A stretch of DNA of 64,000 nucleotides from Gammaproteobacteria bacterium (GTDB lineage Bacteria > Pseudomonadota > Gammaproteobacteria > Arenicellales > Poriferihabitantaceae): NCBI GenBank assembly GCA_030432755.1, contig JAUILZ010000008.1, positions 78,140 through 142,139 on the forward strand, written 5' to 3'. Positions 25,368 through 35,922 of this stretch are shown piece by piece. A program made the position numbers and the translations under genes. The notes under the pieces are model-generated. The model saw nothing but the letters and a program-made list of their open reading frames with translations. It made no database searches and was not told where the DNA came from. How positions within the stretch are numbered: the first letter of the stretch is position 1; each line of letters opens with the position of its first letter.

Positions 25368-26768
25368 ATGGACAGACTCGAAATTTACTTCTCAGATACG
25401 TTTGCGACGGAAAAGAGATACATCGCATATCTGGTATTCGAGTGGTTTATGGGGGCAGAAGTAGAATATCATTTTCATGATCAGAAAGCATATAGAGTCA
25501 AGGGAAATTCCGGCGAACTGGCCCTTCCTGACGTGTTTTTTGACCTCCTCTCAGGCACCTGGTTGACCGAGGCCTCACTTGCACTGATTCCACCCGCCAG
25601 AGTCGTTTCCGTAGACAGTTCGAATACCGAGTTAAGCAGTCTCTTTGATGATCGCACCACCGATGAATCCAGCCCGTTCTTCGGGACTCCATCGGTATCA
25701 GGAGGAAACATCATTGAATCGAATATCGACTTTCTGGGAAACATATTTTTTCATGTATCCAGGTATGAGGAATACTGCCAAGCCAGGTCGGATGCGCATT
25801 TGAGGTATCAGGCTGCCTCTTCGGTACTAGGCGTTGAAGACCTCCTTCAACGCCCCTTGGTAAACGAGTTCTTGTCAGTTCTGAAGACAATGTTGCGCCG
25901 TATCGGGGTCAGAAGCTTTAAAACTTTCCGGTTTTCACAAGCCATCACCTGCGATATAGATTTTCTCTCCTATCCGCAGGGAAAAAACCTTTTCTGGAAG
26001 ATGGTGAACCTCTCGAAAAGGGCAAAATCCGGAACTCTCGTCGAGAGTGCCACAGCGGATATCTACCGCGTTTTCCATTCGCGGTTCATAAGCTATCAAT
26101 CTGACCACTTCAATAGCTTCCACCGGCTTGTCGAACGTGCCGGAGAAACCGGTTCTAAAATGATTTTCTTCCTCATGAGCGATGCCAGTACTACTCAGAA
26201 CGGGTCAGACTATCGCCTGAACGACCACAGGCTGGAGGTCGTATTTGATCTTGCTAGCAAGTATGATTTTGTTGAATTTGGATTACACGGAAGCTATCAC
26301 TCATACGACAGCATTGAACTGCTCTCAGCAGAGTTTGAGAACCTGAAAGCAGCGCTGAAGAGCTATTCGCTCGATTCACGGCTGCTATATTCACGCCAGC
26401 ACTTTCTTCGATGGAATCAACGATCTACTCCCGGCTTACTCGAAAAAATCAACGTACAGTGCGATTCGACCCTGGGCTATGCTGAATCTCCAGGATTTCG
26501 ATCTTCCTGTTGTCTACCCTACCCCATGTACGATCTGCAAACAGGAACCCGTCTCAATCTCCTGGAGTTGCCGCTCGTCTTGATGGACAGATCCCTGCTC
26601 GATAGCAGGTATCTTGGCCTGGAAAATCCTGACCAGGCACTTGATCTCGCATTGAACCTGAAACAGGAATGTATCAAGCACAATGGCGTCTTCACGCTAC
26701 TCTGGCACAACAGCAGCTTTTTGAACACCAAAGAGTCACTGCTTTTCGATGCCATCACGCAGAACTGA
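25368..26768 (+). CDS. Polysaccharide deacetylase (NodB-like) family protein
   Basis: I chose ATG 25368 (466 residues) because the open frame upstream to 25197 would lie inside the divergent wzx gene. The N-terminal half is an uncharacterised domain (about 1-220) common to long bacterial deacetylases. The C-terminal half has NodB-like signatures: QAITCDIDFLSYP (the TFDxD-like metal site) near 225 and the metal-binding histidine motif FGLHGSYHSYD near 365. It faces wzx across 28 bases and is convergent with the WbpD-like gene. It presumably trims acetyl groups from the glycan, though no signal peptide is evident. Confidence 0.65.
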   Translation: MDRLEIYFSDTFATEKRYIAYLVFEWFMGAEVEYHFHDQKAYRVKGNSGELALPDVFFDLLSGTWLTEASLALIPPARVVSVDSSNTELSSLFDDRTTDESSPFFGTPSVSGGNIIESNIDFLGNIFFHVSRYEEYCQARSDAHLRYQAASSVLGVEDLLQRPLVNEFLSVLKTMLRRIGVRSFKTFRFSQAITCDIDFLSYPQGKNLFWKMVNLSKRAKSGTLVESATADIYRVFHSRFISYQSDHFNSFHRLVERAGETGSKMIFFLMSDASTTQNGSDYRLNDHRLEVVFDLASKYDFVEFGLHGSYHSYDSIELLSAEFENLKAALKSYSLDSRLLYSRQHFLRWNQRSTPGLLEKINVQCDSTLGYAESPGFRSSCCLPYPMYDLQTGTRLNLLELPLVLMDRSLLDSRYLGLENPDQALDLALNLKQECIKHNGVFTLLWHNSSFLNTKESLLFDAITQN

Positions 26769-26797
26769 ACTGCATGTACGTGAGCTTCCAGTCTGCA

Positions 26798-27298
26798 TCA
26801 GTCCTGCATAGAACGCCCCGATTTATCAACGGTTCCCATTTGCCTTGCCGGCGATCCCATCGCGAGAGCGAACGGTTTAACATTTTTTGTCACGACCGCA
26901 CCAGCACCGATCAACGCATACTCACCAATACAGACTCCGCAAATAATGGTTGCATTTGCGCCTAAAGTAGCCCCTGACTTGATGAGTGTTTTCCTGAACT
27001 CACTCTTCTTATCCATGAACGCTCTCGGGTTTATCACGTTCGTGAATACCACGGATGGCCCAACGAACACACCATCTTCCAGCTCAACCCCTTCATATAT
27101 CGAGACATTGTTCTGAACCTTACATCCGTTGCCGATCTTTACATTCTTACCTACAAACACATTCTGGCCCAGGACGCAGTCGCGACCGATTTGCACCCCT
27201 TCTGATATGTGAGTCCAGTGCCATATCCTGGAATTGTTTCCTATGTATACATCGGCATCGACAATTGCCGTGTCGTGAACAAAGCAGGAGTTATTCAC
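26798..27298 (-). CDS. wbpD: WbpD/WlbB-like UDP-sugar N-acetyltransferase
   Basis: The 166-residue hexapeptide-repeat enzyme matches WbpD closely in pattern. WbpD acetylates the 3-amino group of UDP-GlcNAc(3NH2)A on the route to di-N-acetylated uronic acids. Evidence includes [63 protein letters not shown], and [24 protein letters not shown]. It overlaps the dehydrogenase gene by four bases, the same pairing as wbpB-wbpD. The 6-dehydrogenase (wbpA), aminotransferase (wbpE) and epimerase (wbpI) were not found here, so the exact product may differ. Confidence 0.82.
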   Translation of the reverse strand: MNNSCFVHDTAIVDADVYIGNNSRIWHWTHISEGVQIGRDCVLGQNVFVGKNVKIGNGCKVQNNVSIYEGVELEDGVFVGPSVVFTNVINPRAFMDKKSEFRKTLIKSGATLGANATIICGVCIGEYALIGAGAVVTKNVKPFALAMGSPARQMGTVDKSGRSMQD

Positions 27299-28230
27299 TT
27301 CAGCAAGGCCAGTAGCGGATGGTGTATCTCACCTCGGGAGATATCCGCCTCCCTGATTTCATATACTGTTTCAATGGACTGCCTCGCTTCAGACACCCCA
27401 AACCCGCTTCCGCTCAGGATCTGTTCATAGCTCAGAGTGTGCAGATCGTTGAAGCCGCTCGAAAAATCAAATTCCTCGCCCTCGATTTTCAGGGCCCGGA
27501 ACGGAATGTTTTCGCGACCCAGCGTCTTCAGATCTCTCGCATCCGTGGATAGATACCACGTTACTACTGCATTTTCATATTCAACCATTCCACCAACACT
27601 GCTTCCGATCTTTCTGTGAACTTCTACGTGTTGGCTGGGACCAAACACCCACCCGAGCATATCGAAAAAATGCACACCAATATTCGTTACAACTCCGCCC
27701 GACTTGTGCTCCTGTCCTTTCCACGAGATGTCATACCATCTTCCTCTCGGCGTGATGTAAGTCAGTTCGACGGAGTACTTCTTTCTTGATGTCTGCTGAC
27801 TGATCCGCTCCCGTAAACGGATTACGTTTGGGTGTACCCTAAGTTGCAGTATCGCATTGAGTCTTTTACCCGTTTCTCGCTCCAGTTCTTCGATACCATC
27901 CAGATTCCAGGGGTTTATGACAAGTGGTTTCTCGCAAACAACATCACAGTCCGAGCGCAAGCCGAAGCGGATGTGCGCATCGTGCAGGTAGTTTGGTGAA
28001 CAGATCGATATGTAGTCCAACTTGTCAGGCGACTTCCGGATCTTGTAGACATGTCTGTCGAGTCGCTCGAATTCAGTGAAAAACGCAGCTTCGGGAAAAT
28101 AGCTGTCAATTATGCCAACGGAGTCACTGGGATCCATGGCGGCAACGACCCGGTTTCCGGTCTCCTTGATCGCTTTCAAGTGCCTGGGCGCAACATATCC
28201 GCCGACGCCGATTACCGCGAAATTTTTCAT
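27295..28230 (-). CDS. wbpB: Gfo/Idh/MocA oxidoreductase, WbpB/WlbA type
   Basis: The 311-residue product has an NAD-binding Rossmann start ([19 protein letters not shown]), the CEKPLVI motif with the catalytic lysine (about residue 105), and the [16 protein letters not shown] helix typical of the WbpB/WlbA branch. That branch oxidises C3 of UDP-GlcNAcA before transamination. GGYVAPRH is a well-known signature of this branch. The gene is first in a two-gene operon with the WbpD-like acetyltransferase. Upstream lies the clpB end, so this is the right edge of the AT-rich glycan island. Confidence 0.83.
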   Translation of the reverse strand: MKNFAVIGVGGYVAPRHLKAIKETGNRVVAAMDPSDSVGIIDSYFPEAAFFTEFERLDRHVYKIRKSPDKLDYISICSPNYLHDAHIRFGLRSDCDVVCEKPLVINPWNLDGIEELERETGKRLNAILQLRVHPNVIRLRERISQQTSRKKYSVELTYITPRGRWYDISWKGQEHKSGGVVTNIGVHFFDMLGWVFGPSQHVEVHRKIGSSVGGMVEYENAVVTWYLSTDARDLKTLGRENIPFRALKIEGEEFDFSSGFNDLHTLSYEQILSGSGFGVSEARQSIETVYEIREADISRGEIHHPLLALLK

Positions 28231-28255
28231 TTTATCCTGCTAGTCAATGGACTCC

Positions 28256-28284
28256 GGCGGGCGCGACACCGTCCGACGCCCGCC
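28256..28284. repeat. GC-rich inverted repeat at the edge of the glycan island
   Basis: GGCGGGCG (28256-28263) and CGCCCGCC (28277-28284) flank 13 bases. A second imperfect stem, CGGGCCTC/GAGGCCCG, lies at 28334-28370. Both are between the clpB stop and the wbpB start, so either may end clpB transcription, although no T-run follows. Confidence 0.4.
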
Positions 28285-28391
28285 ACCCCCGTAGGATGCA
28301 GGATTTAACCAGTAATGAAGCGGCCAGACAACACGGGCCTCGTTGGCGGGTTCGAGGCCCAAGAGGCCCGACCTTTCGATTGTCCGCGCCG

Positions 28392-30965
28392 TTATCCTGT
28401 GAAAGCGATCTTCCTGTCTACGACCACCACCCGGACCATGGATCCCTCGCCGAAATTTCCCGCCAAAATCTCCTGCGCCAACGGATTCTCCACCTGCTGC
28501 TGAATCGCGCGCTTGAGCGGCCGCGCACCGTAGACCGGGTCGAAACCCGCCTCGGCGAGGAGATCAAGCGCCTCGTCAGTGAGTTCCAGCGTGATGTCGC
28601 GGCTCTTCAGGCGCCGCTTCAGGTATTCCACCTGGATTTCCGCAATCTGCTTTAGCTGGTCCTTTTCCAGCGGGTGGAACACCGTGATGTCGTCAATTCG
28701 GTTGAGGAATTCCGGGCGGAAATGGCCGCCGACGACTTCCATCACCGCGTTTTTCATCCGGTCGTAGTTACCCTCCCCCGCCATTTCCTGGATCATTTGT
28801 GAGCCCAGGTTGGAGGTCATGACGATGACCGTGTTGCGGAAGTCCACGGTGCGGCCCTGGCCGTCCGTGAGGCGGCCGTCGTCCAGAACCTGGAGGAGTA
28901 CGTTGAACACGTCGGCATGGGCCTTTTCCACCTCGTCCAGCAGGATCACGGAGTACGGCCGGCGGCGCACCGCCTCGGTGAGGTAGCCGCCTTCCTCGTA
29001 GCCGACGTATCCTGGGGGGGCCCCGATGAGCCTGGCCACGGAGTGCTTCTCCATGAACTCGGACATGTCTATGCGCACCATGGATTCGTCGGTGTCGAAG
29101 AGGAATTCCGCGAGTGCCTTGGTAAGCTCGGTCTTGCCCACGCCGGTGGGCCCGAGGAACAGGAAGGAGCCGTAGGGGCGATTGGGGTCGGAGAGCCCGG
29201 CCCGGGAGCGGCGGATCGCGTTGGACACCGCCCTGATCGCCTCCTCCTGGCCGATCACGCGCTTGTGCAGGTTTTCCTCCATGGAGAGCAGCTTCTCGCG
29301 CTCGCCCTCCATCATCTTGGATACGGGAATCCCGGTCCAGCGTGACACCACCTCGGCGATCTCGTCCTCGGTGACGTTGCTGCGCAGCAGCGTGGTCTCG
29401 GTCTCGCTCGCGGCGTCGGCGCTGGCGAGTTGCTTCTCCAGCTCGGGAATCTTGCCGTACTGCAGCTCGGACATCCGCTGCAGGTCCCCTGCGCGGCGCG
29501 CCGCCTCGAACTCGGTGCGCACCCGGTCGAGTTCCTCCTTGATGTGCTGGCTGCCCTGTACCGCTGATTTCTCGGCGTTCCAGATCTCCTCGAGGTCGGC
29601 GTACTCCTTCTCCAGCTTGCCGATCTCCTCGCCAAGCGCGTCGAGGCGTTTCTTCGATGCCGCGTCGCTCTCCTTCTTCAGCGCCTCCTGCTCCATCTTG
29701 AGCTGGATGATGCGCCGCTCGAGGCGGTCCATGGCCTCGGGCTTGGAATCGATCTCCATGCGGATGCGGCTCGCGGCCTCGTCCACGAGGTCGATGGCCT
29801 TGTCCGGCAGGTTGCGGTCGGTGATGTAGCGGTGCGAAAGCGTCGCCGCGGCGACGATGGCGGGGTCGGTGATATCCACCCCGTGGTGCACCTCGTAGCG
29901 TTCCTTGAGTCCGCGCAGGATGGCGATGGTGTCCTCCACCGAGGGCTCGTCCACCAGCACCTTCTGGAAGCGGCGCTCGAGCGCGGCGTCCTTCTCCACG
30001 TACTTGCGGTACTCGTCCAGGGTGGTGGCGCCGACGCAATGCAGTTCGCCCCGCGCGAGCGCCGGCTTGAGCATGTTGCCGGCGTCCATGGCGCCCTCGG
30101 CCTTGCCCGCGCCCACCATGGTATGCAGCTCGTCGATGAAGAGGATGATCTGCCCCTCCTGCTTGGCGAGATCGTTGAGGACGGCCTTCAGCCGCTCCTC
30201 GAATTCGCCACGGTACTTGGCGCCCGCGAGCAGCGAGCCCATGTCGAGGGACAGCACGCGCTTGCCGCGCATGCCTTCCGGCACCTCCCCGTTGACGATG
30301 CGCTGCGCCAGGCCCTCGATGATGGCGGTCTTGCCCACGCCAGGTTCGCCGATCAGCACCGGGTTGTTCTTTGTGCGCCGCTGCAGTACCTGGATCGCGC
30401 GGCGTATCTCCTCGTCGCGGCCGATCACCGGATCGAGCTTGCCCTGTTCGGCGCGCTCGGTGACGTCGATGGTGTACTTCTCCAGCGCCTGGCGCTGGTC
30501 CTCGGCGTTGGGATCGTCCACGCTCTGGCCGCCGCGCATGTTCTCGATAGCCTTCTCGATGCCGTTTTTCGAGGCCCCGGCCTCACGCAGCAGCTTGCCC
30601 AGCGTACCCTTGTCGTCGAGCGCGGCAAGCACGAAGAGTTCGCTCGCGATGTACTGGTCCTTGCGCTTCTGCGCGACCTGGTCGGTGACGTTGAGCAGCT
30701 TGCCGAGATCGTTGGAAATGTGGATCTCGCCCTGGTTACCCTCCACCTGGGGCAGGCGGTCCAGCGCCTCGCCGATGGCCGAACGCAGGCGGTTCGCGTT
30801 GACCCCCGCGCTGGTGAGCAGGTGGCGGATACTGCCGCCGTCCTGGTCCAGCATGGCCAGCATCAGGTGCACCGGTTCGATGAACTGGTGGTTGCGCCCG
30901 AGCGCCGTGCTCTGGGCCTCGCCCAGCGCAAGCTGGAACCTGGACGTCAGCTTGTCCATTCTCAT
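28392..30965 (-). CDS. clpB: ClpB disaggregase
   Basis: ClpB is the cytoplasmic Hsp100 ring ATPase that rescues aggregated proteins with DnaK. At 857 residues it has full family length. In order: the double Clp-N repeat (about 1-145), NBD1 with Walker A GEPGVGKT (about 205) and [14 protein letters not shown], and the long coiled-coil middle domain (about 410-525). NBD2 follows with GPTGVGKT (about 605), then the C-terminal D2 small domain ending near [24 protein letters not shown] sequence. It follows rimO by 64 bases, and a heat-shock-type promoter lies in that gap. Confidence 0.97.
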   Translation of the reverse strand: MRMDKLTSRFQLALGEAQSTALGRNHQFIEPVHLMLAMLDQDGGSIRHLLTSAGVNANRLRSAIGEALDRLPQVEGNQGEIHISNDLGKLLNVTDQVAQKRKDQYIASELFVLAALDDKGTLGKLLREAGASKNGIEKAIENMRGGQSVDDPNAEDQRQALEKYTIDVTERAEQGKLDPVIGRDEEIRRAIQVLQRRTKNNPVLIGEPGVGKTAIIEGLAQRIVNGEVPEGMRGKRVLSLDMGSLLAGAKYRGEFEERLKAVLNDLAKQEGQIILFIDELHTMVGAGKAEGAMDAGNMLKPALARGELHCVGATTLDEYRKYVEKDAALERRFQKVLVDEPSVEDTIAILRGLKERYEVHHGVDITDPAIVAAATLSHRYITDRNLPDKAIDLVDEAASRIRMEIDSKPEAMDRLERRIIQLKMEQEALKKESDAASKKRLDALGEEIGKLEKEYADLEEIWNAEKSAVQGSQHIKEELDRVRTEFEAARRAGDLQRMSELQYGKIPELEKQLASADAASETETTLLRSNVTEDEIAEVVSRWTGIPVSKMMEGEREKLLSMEENLHKRVIGQEEAIRAVSNAIRRSRAGLSDPNRPYGSFLFLGPTGVGKTELTKALAEFLFDTDESMVRIDMSEFMEKHSVARLIGAPPGYVGYEEGGYLTEAVRRRPYSVILLDEVEKAHADVFNVLLQVLDDGRLTDGQGRTVDFRNTVIVMTSNLGSQMIQEMAGEGNYDRMKNAVMEVVGGHFRPEFLNRIDDITVFHPLEKDQLKQIAEIQVEYLKRRLKSRDITLELTDEALDLLAEAGFDPVYGARPLKRAIQQQVENPLAQEILAGNFGEGSMVRVVVVDRKIAFTG

Positions 30966-31004
30966 GACTGAAAACTCCGCAAAAAGGTTCTTATTACCCT
31001 CCGG

Positions 31005-31034
31005 TAAATGGGGTTTTTATGCGCCGTATTCAAT
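31005..31034 (-). promoter_or_regulatory. Candidate sigma32 heat-shock promoter of clpB
   Basis: On the minus strand, ATTGAAT (31028-31034) is followed after 14 bases by CCCCATTTA (31005-31013). This agrees well with the RpoH consensus CTTGAA / CCCCATNTA. The -35 element overlaps the rimO stop codon. A start near 30997 gives a short leader of about 30 bases. clpB is a classic RpoH target. Confidence 0.75.
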
Positions 31035-32379
31035 CGGCGCCAGGTGAGTATTTATGCGCAGGTTCCGCTACCAGGTCGTACTCTGACGAGCCGGTGATGC
31101 GCACCGCGACGATGTCTCCGGGAGCCAGTTCAGGACCGGGATTCTCCACCGTCACAACACCATCCACCTCGGGCGCGTCGCCGCGGGTCCGGGCGATGGC
31201 CACGCCGTCTTCGATGGTGTCGACAATGACGTCCTGAGTACTACCCACCTTCGCCGCCAGGCGGGTGGCGGATATCTCCTGCTGCGCCGCCATGAAGCGG
31301 TGATAGCGTTCCTCGCGCAGCGCCTCGGGCACCGGGTCCGGCAAATCGTTGGCGGCAGCTCCTTCCACGTCGGAATAGGTGAAGCAACCGGCGCGATCGA
31401 TCCCGGCCTCGGCGATGAAGTCCAGCAATTCCTCGAAATCTTCCTCGGTCTCTCCCGGAAAGCCGACGATGAACGTGCTGCGGATGGTGATGTCCGGGCA
31501 GATCTCGCGCCACTGGCGGATGCGGTCCAGTACCTTCTCCGCATGCGCGGGCCGGTGCATCGCCTTGAGCACGCTCCGGCTCGCATGCTGGAACGGGATA
31601 TCGAGATAGGGCAACACCAGACCCTCGGCCATCAGCGGCACGAGGTCGTCAACGTGCGGATACGGGTATACGTAGTGCAGCCGCACCCATGCACCAAGCC
31701 CGCCCAGCGCGCGCGCCAGGTCCTGGACATGGGAACGTATGGGTCGCGCGCCGTGGAACTCGGTCCGATAGCGGATGTCCAGGCCGTAGGCGCTGGTGTC
31801 CTGGGACACCACCAGCAGTTCCTTCACCCCGGCACGCACCAGCGCCTCCGCTTCCGCGAGCACCGAGGCCGCCCCGCGGCTCACCAGCTTGCCGCGCATG
31901 CTGGGGATGATGCAGAAACTGCAATGGTGATTGCAGCCCTCGGAGATCTTCAGGTAGGCGTAGTGTCGCGGGGTCAGCTTGAGGCCTCCGGGCGGCACGA
32001 GGTCAACGTAGGGGTCGTGCACGGGCGGCAGGTGGTCGTGCACCGCGGCCATGACGGCCTCCGTGGCTTGTGGGCCGGTGACGGCGAGCACGTTGGGGTA
32101 GTTCTCGCGCACCATGTCGCCGCGGGCGCCGAGGCAGCCGGTGACGATCACCTTGCCGTTCTCGTCCAGGGCCTCGCCGATGGCCCCCAGGGATTCGGCC
32201 ACGGCGTCATCGATAAAGCCGCAGGTATTGACGATGACGAGATCCGCGCCCGCGTAGTCAGCCGCCATCTCGTAGCCCTGCACCCGGAGCTCGGTGAGGA
32301 TGCGCTCGGAATCCACCGTGGCCTTGGGGCAGCCGAGGCTGACGAAACCGATGCGGCCGGGTGCGTTGGCTGGGACCAT
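31030..32379 (-). CDS. rimO: RimO, ribosomal protein S12 methylthiotransferase
   Basis: RimO adds a methylthio group to the conserved aspartate of ribosomal protein S12. The 449-residue product has the UPF0004 N-terminal domain with [14 protein letters not shown] and NTCGFIDDA supplying cluster cysteines. The radical-SAM motif C-N-H-H-C-S-F-C comes next, then a C-terminal TRAM domain starting near [25 protein letters not shown] and the TRAM length point to RimO rather than MiaB. Its end carries the -35 region of the clpB promoter. It lies three bases after the ppsR stop on the reverse strand order (ppsR stop is downstream at 32383), so the two may be co-transcribed. Confidence 0.95.
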   Translation of the reverse strand: MVPANAPGRIGFVSLGCPKATVDSERILTELRVQGYEMAADYAGADLVIVNTCGFIDDAVAESLGAIGEALDENGKVIVTGCLGARGDMVRENYPNVLAVTGPQATEAVMAAVHDHLPPVHDPYVDLVPPGGLKLTPRHYAYLKISEGCNHHCSFCIIPSMRGKLVSRGAASVLAEAEALVRAGVKELLVVSQDTSAYGLDIRYRTEFHGARPIRSHVQDLARALGGLGAWVRLHYVYPYPHVDDLVPLMAEGLVLPYLDIPFQHASRSVLKAMHRPAHAEKVLDRIRQWREICPDITIRSTFIVGFPGETEEDFEELLDFIAEAGIDRAGCFTYSDVEGAAANDLPDPVPEALREERYHRFMAAQQEISATRLAAKVGSTQDVIVDTIEDGVAIARTRGDAPEVDGVVTVENPGPELAPGDIVAVRITGSSEYDLVAEPAHKYSPGAD

Positions 32380-32382
32380 GAT

Positions 32383-33204
32383 TCAGTAGAGCGACGACAC
32401 CAGGCCCATCTGGTGCTTGATGGTGCTGCCGAGTTCCTCCACCGAGAAATTGGTGGAGTCGCAGAAGGGAATGTTGTTGCGCCGGAACATGGTCTCCGCC
32501 TGGGCCACGTCCTCGCGGCAGCGCCCTAGGGAGGCATATTCGCTGCCGGGGCGCCGCTCGGTACGGATCTGGTGCAGGCGTAGCGGGTCGATGGTGAGCC
32601 CGAACGCCTTGTCACGGAACGGCATCAGCGGCTCCGGCAGGCGACTGCCGGAGAAATCCTCCTCCGTCAGTGGGTAATTGGCGGCGTAGAAACCGAAATG
32701 CAGCGCGAGATAAAGGCAGGTGGGCGTCTTGCCCGAGCGCGAGGCGCCAATAAGGATCAGGCTCGCCTTGCTGTAATCCGCCGGGTGCAGGCCGTCATCG
32801 CAGTGCATCGCAAAATTCACCGCGTCGATTCTATTGGTGTATTCCTTGAAGTCCGAGATGCTGTGGGACTGTCCCGGCTTGTGAGACGAAGGCTGCCCCA
32901 ACACCCGCTCCATGCGCGCGATGAACGGCGACAGCAGGTCGAAGATCTCCGCCTCGGCCGTGTCCAGGGTCTCGTTGAACGCCTCATCGACGAAGGTGGT
33001 GAACACCAGCGGCCGGCAACCGGCCGCCTCGCCTGCGCGGTTGATGGTCTCCACCGCTTCGCGTGCCTTTTCGTGGCTGTCGATGAATGGCAGGGCCCGC
33101 TGCTGAAAGCCGGTGTCCGGGAACTGGCTGAGCAGCGTGTGGCTGAGGGTCTCCGCGGTCAGGCCGCTGCGGTCGGAGATGATGAAAACGGGGCGACGGG
33201 ACAA
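32383..33204 (-). CDS. ppsR: PEP synthase regulatory protein (bifunctional kinase/phosphorylase)
   Basis: PpsR inactivates PEP synthase by ADP-dependent phosphorylation and reactivates it by phosphorolysis. The DUF299 product is 273 residues from TTG 33204, which places MSRRPVFIISDRSGLTAE at the N-terminus as in relatives. An ATG at 33357 would add a 51-residue unlike extension. The P-loop LIGASRSGKTPTC and the closing segment with FCDSTNFSVEE are family marks. It diverges from ppsA, its target, with about 170 bases between the starts. Start codon is the main uncertainty. Confidence 0.9.
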   Translation of the reverse strand: MSRRPVFIISDRSGLTAETLSHTLLSQFPDTGFQQRALPFIDSHEKAREAVETINRAGEAAGCRPLVFTTFVDEAFNETLDTAEAEIFDLLSPFIARMERVLGQPSSHKPGQSHSISDFKEYTNRIDAVNFAMHCDDGLHPADYSKASLILIGASRSGKTPTCLYLALHFGFYAANYPLTEEDFSGSRLPEPLMPFRDKAFGLTIDPLRLHQIRTERRPGSEYASLGRCREDVAQAETMFRRNNIPFCDSTNFSVEELGSTIKHQMGLVSSLY

Positions 33205-33337
33205 GGTCTGAGAGGCTGGCGGGGAGGCAGAATTATACGCGATGCGGGGCGTTTCACTGCCTCGTCGGGCCGCCGCCGGCCCAGTGGACGCTCGAGTTCC
33301 CTCCCCGGTATGTACAGGTGCTGCCCCATCCCGCGGC

Positions 33338-33346
33338 TGATAGAAT
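33338..33346 (+). promoter_or_regulatory. Possible extended -10 promoter for ppsA
   Basis: TGATAGAAT fits the extended -10 form TGnTAtAAT with one mismatch and is 29 bases before the ppsA GTG. There is no clear -35 box, as usual for extended -10 promoters. Confidence 0.35.
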
Positions 33347-33374
33347 CCGGCCTCCATTTTTCTGATTCAGCACC

Positions 33375-35723
33375 GTGAACGATTGGATTGTCTGGTTTCG
33401 CGACCTGGGAATGGATGACGTTCCCCGGGTCGGCGGCAAGAATGCGTCCCTCGGGGAGATGATCGCCAACCTCTCGGCCGCCGGCATCCAGGTGCCCAAT
33501 GGCTTTGCCACTACCGCGGACGCCTACCGCGCCTTCATCAGCCACGAGGGGCTGGATGCCCGGATCAATGCGATCCTCGACGGGCTCGACGTGGATGACG
33601 TCGGCGAGCTGCGCGAAGCCGGAACGAGCATCCGGGAGCTGGTCATGGGCCATCCGCTTCCGGCGGAACTGGAGCAGTCCATTCGTGAAGCCTACGCAAC
33701 GCTGGGCGGCAGCGTGGCGGTGCGCTCTTCGGCCACCGCGGAGGACCTGCCCGAGGCCTCATTCGCCGGCCAGCAGGAGAGCTTCCTCAACGTCAGTGGT
33801 ATCGACGACGTCCTCGCCCGGGTGCGCGAAGTATTCGCCTCGCTGTTCAACGACCGCGCCATCGCCTACCGCGTCCACCAGGGCTTCGCCCATGCCGACG
33901 TCGCCCTGTCGGCGGGCATCCAGCGCATGGTGCGCAGCGATCTCGGCGCGAGCGGCGTCATGTTCACCATCGATACCGAGTCGGGCTTCGAGGACGCGGT
34001 CTTCATCACTGCATCCTGGGGCCTCGGTGAATGCGTGGTCCAGGGCTCGGTCAACCCGGACGAGTTCTACGTCTACAAGCCCGCCCTCGCCGCGAACCGG
34101 CCCGCGATCCTGCGGCGCACCCGGGGCTCGAAGCTGATCAAGATGGTTTATGCCGGGCCGGGTGCGGACAAGCCTGTCAGCATTGTCGACGTGGACCTGG
34201 CAGAGCAGCGCAAATTTTCCCTCACCGACGAGGACGTCACCGCCCTCGCGCGCATGGCGGTCACCATCGGCGAGCACTACGGCCGTCCCATGGACATCGA
34301 ATGGGGCAAGGACGGCGAGACCGGCGAACTCATGATCCTCCAGGCGCGCCCGGAAACCGTGCGCAGCCGGGACAGCGGCCGCACCCTGGAGCGCTTTCGC
34401 CTCAAGCAGTCCGGCGAGGTGCTGGTCACCGGCCGTAGCGTGGGCCACCGTATCGGCAGCGGCAAGGTGCGCCTGGTTCCCGGCGTGGACGACCTGCACA
34501 AGGTGGAGCCCGGTGACGTGCTCGTCACCGACATGACCGATCCCGACTGGGAGCCGGTGATGAAGCGCGCCGCGGCGATCATCACCAACCGTGGCGGCCG
34601 CACCTGTCACGCCGCTATCATCGCCCGGGAACTGGGTGTCCCCGCCATCGTCGGCTGCGAGACCGCCACCCGCGACCTGGCGGACGGCGCCGAGGTCACG
34701 GTATCCTGCGCAGAGGGCGACACCGGAAACGTCTATGCCGGCCTGCTGGACTACGAGGTGACCACCACCGACCTCGAAAAGATGCCGGAGATCGGCTTCA
34801 AGATCACGATGAACGTGGGCAACCCGGAGCGCGCGTTTGCGTTCTCCCGCATTCCCAACCACGGCGTGGGCCTTGCGCGGCTCGAGTTCATCATCAACAA
34901 CACCATCGGCGTGCACCCCAAGGCGCTCCTGCAGAAGGACAGCATGGCGGAGGACCTGCGTGCCCGCATCGACGAGCGCATGGCAGGCTATGCCGACCCG
35001 CGCAGCTTCTACGTCGAGAAACTGATCGAGGGGATCGCCTCGCTGGGTGCGGCGTTCCACCCGCGGCCGGTGATCGTGCGGCTGTCCGACTTCAAGTCCA
35101 ACGAGTACGCCAACCTCCTCGGTGGCAGCCTGTTCGAGCCGGACGAGGAAAACCCCATGCTCGGCTTCCGCGGCGTGTCTCGCTACATCGCCGATTCGTT
35201 CCGCGACTGTTTCGAGATGGAATGCGAGGCGGTGCGCCGGGTGCGCGACGAGATGGGCCTCACCAACGTCGAGATCATGGTGCCCTTCGTACGTACCCTG
35301 GACGAGGCGGACGCGGTGATCAAGCTGCTCGCCGACAACGGCCTCGAGCGCGGCAAAAACGACCTGCGCATCATCATGATGTGCGAGATCCCGTCCAACG
35401 CGGTACTCGCGGACCAGTTCCTCGAGCGCTTCGACGGCTTCTCCATCGGCTCCAACGACATGACCCAGTTCACCCTCGGTCTCGACCGTGACTCCGCCAT
35501 CATCGCCGACCTGTTCGACGAGCGCGATCCCGCGGTGCGGGAGATGCTGTCCATGGCAATCCGCGCCTGCAACCGCGCTGGCAAGTACGTCGGCATCTGC
35601 GGCCAAGGGCCGTCGGACCACCCCGACCTCGCCCAGTGGCTGATGGACGAGGGCATCGAGAGCGTGTCCCTGAACCCGGACACGGTGGTGGAAACCTGGC
35701 TTTACCTGGCGGAGAATCGCTAG
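33375..35723 (+). CDS. ppsA: Phosphoenolpyruvate synthase
   Basis: PpsA converts pyruvate, ATP and water to PEP, AMP and phosphate for gluconeogenesis. The 782-residue product starts with GTG 33375 and shows the N-terminal ATP-grasp domain ([11 protein letters not shown] near residue 16; [21 protein letters not shown] near 115). The swivelling domain has the phospho-histidine motif [15 protein letters not shown] (about 410). The C-terminal PEP-binding barrel has the [18 protein letters not shown] site (about 693). TCHAAI with a Thr before His is the residue that PpsR would phosphorylate, and ppsR is divergently adjacent. Confidence 0.97.
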   Translation: MNDWIVWFRDLGMDDVPRVGGKNASLGEMIANLSAAGIQVPNGFATTADAYRAFISHEGLDARINAILDGLDVDDVGELREAGTSIRELVMGHPLPAELEQSIREAYATLGGSVAVRSSATAEDLPEASFAGQQESFLNVSGIDDVLARVREVFASLFNDRAIAYRVHQGFAHADVALSAGIQRMVRSDLGASGVMFTIDTESGFEDAVFITASWGLGECVVQGSVNPDEFYVYKPALAANRPAILRRTRGSKLIKMVYAGPGADKPVSIVDVDLAEQRKFSLTDEDVTALARMAVTIGEHYGRPMDIEWGKDGETGELMILQARPETVRSRDSGRTLERFRLKQSGEVLVTGRSVGHRIGSGKVRLVPGVDDLHKVEPGDVLVTDMTDPDWEPVMKRAAAIITNRGGRTCHAAIIARELGVPAIVGCETATRDLADGAEVTVSCAEGDTGNVYAGLLDYEVTTTDLEKMPEIGFKITMNVGNPERAFAFSRIPNHGVGLARLEFIINNTIGVHPKALLQKDSMAEDLRARIDERMAGYADPRSFYVEKLIEGIASLGAAFHPRPVIVRLSDFKSNEYANLLGGSLFEPDEENPMLGFRGVSRYIADSFRDCFEMECEAVRRVRDEMGLTNVEIMVPFVRTLDEADAVIKLLADNGLERGKNDLRIIMMCEIPSNAVLADQFLERFDGFSIGSNDMTQFTLGLDRDSAIIADLFDERDPAVREMLSMAIRACNRAGKYVGICGQGPSDHPDLAQWLMDEGIESVSLNPDTVVETWLYLAENR

Positions 35724-35779
35724 CGGGCGCATTGCCCCGGGCCGCGATACACAGGGCAAGCGCTGTTTAATAGCTCGAA

Positions 35780-35799
35780 ACGCCAGCGAAGGCTGGCGT
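35780..35799. repeat. REP-like palindrome, copy 1
   Basis: ACGCCAGC, four bases, GCTGGCGT form a perfect 8-base-pair stem, followed by CCA. A near-identical copy lies 96 bases downstream. They sit in the 199-base gap between ppsA and the convergent gspB, where they could act as a bidirectional end of transcription. Between the copies is a looser ATCCC/GGGAT dyad (35834-35853). Confidence 0.65.
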
Positions 35800-35875
35800 C
35801 CAGACTGCAGCACTATGCGCCCGATGGACATGGATCCCAGCCTTCGCCGGGATTTCGAGAATGGCCCGCTAAGCA

Positions 35876-35895
35876 ACGCCAGTGAAAGCTGGCGT
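35876..35895. repeat. REP-like palindrome, copy 2
   Basis: ACGCCAGT-GAAA-GCTGGCGT, again followed by CCA, differs from copy 1 by two bases; one change turns a G-C pair of the stem into a wobble pair. Its right end is 28 bases from the gspB stop. Confidence 0.65.
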
Positions 35896-35922
35896 CCACA
35901 ATTGCGTTACCACTCTAACCCA

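Noticed and set aside
15220..28391. Insertion sequence or phage ends flanking the AT-rich island
   Set aside because: No transposase, integrase, tRNA attachment site or matching terminal repeats could be seen at either border.
31014..31034. Hairpin GCGCCG...CGGCGC after rimO as an intrinsic terminator
   Set aside because: On the rimO strand it is followed by ATAAAAA, not a T-run, and it overlaps the end of the coding sequence; the better reading is the clpB promoter.
33759..35876. A 705-codon open frame on the minus strand opposite ppsA
   Set aside because: It is the mirror frame of a high-GC gene with a full set of PEP synthase motifs; the antisense protein has no recognisable domain and no start context.
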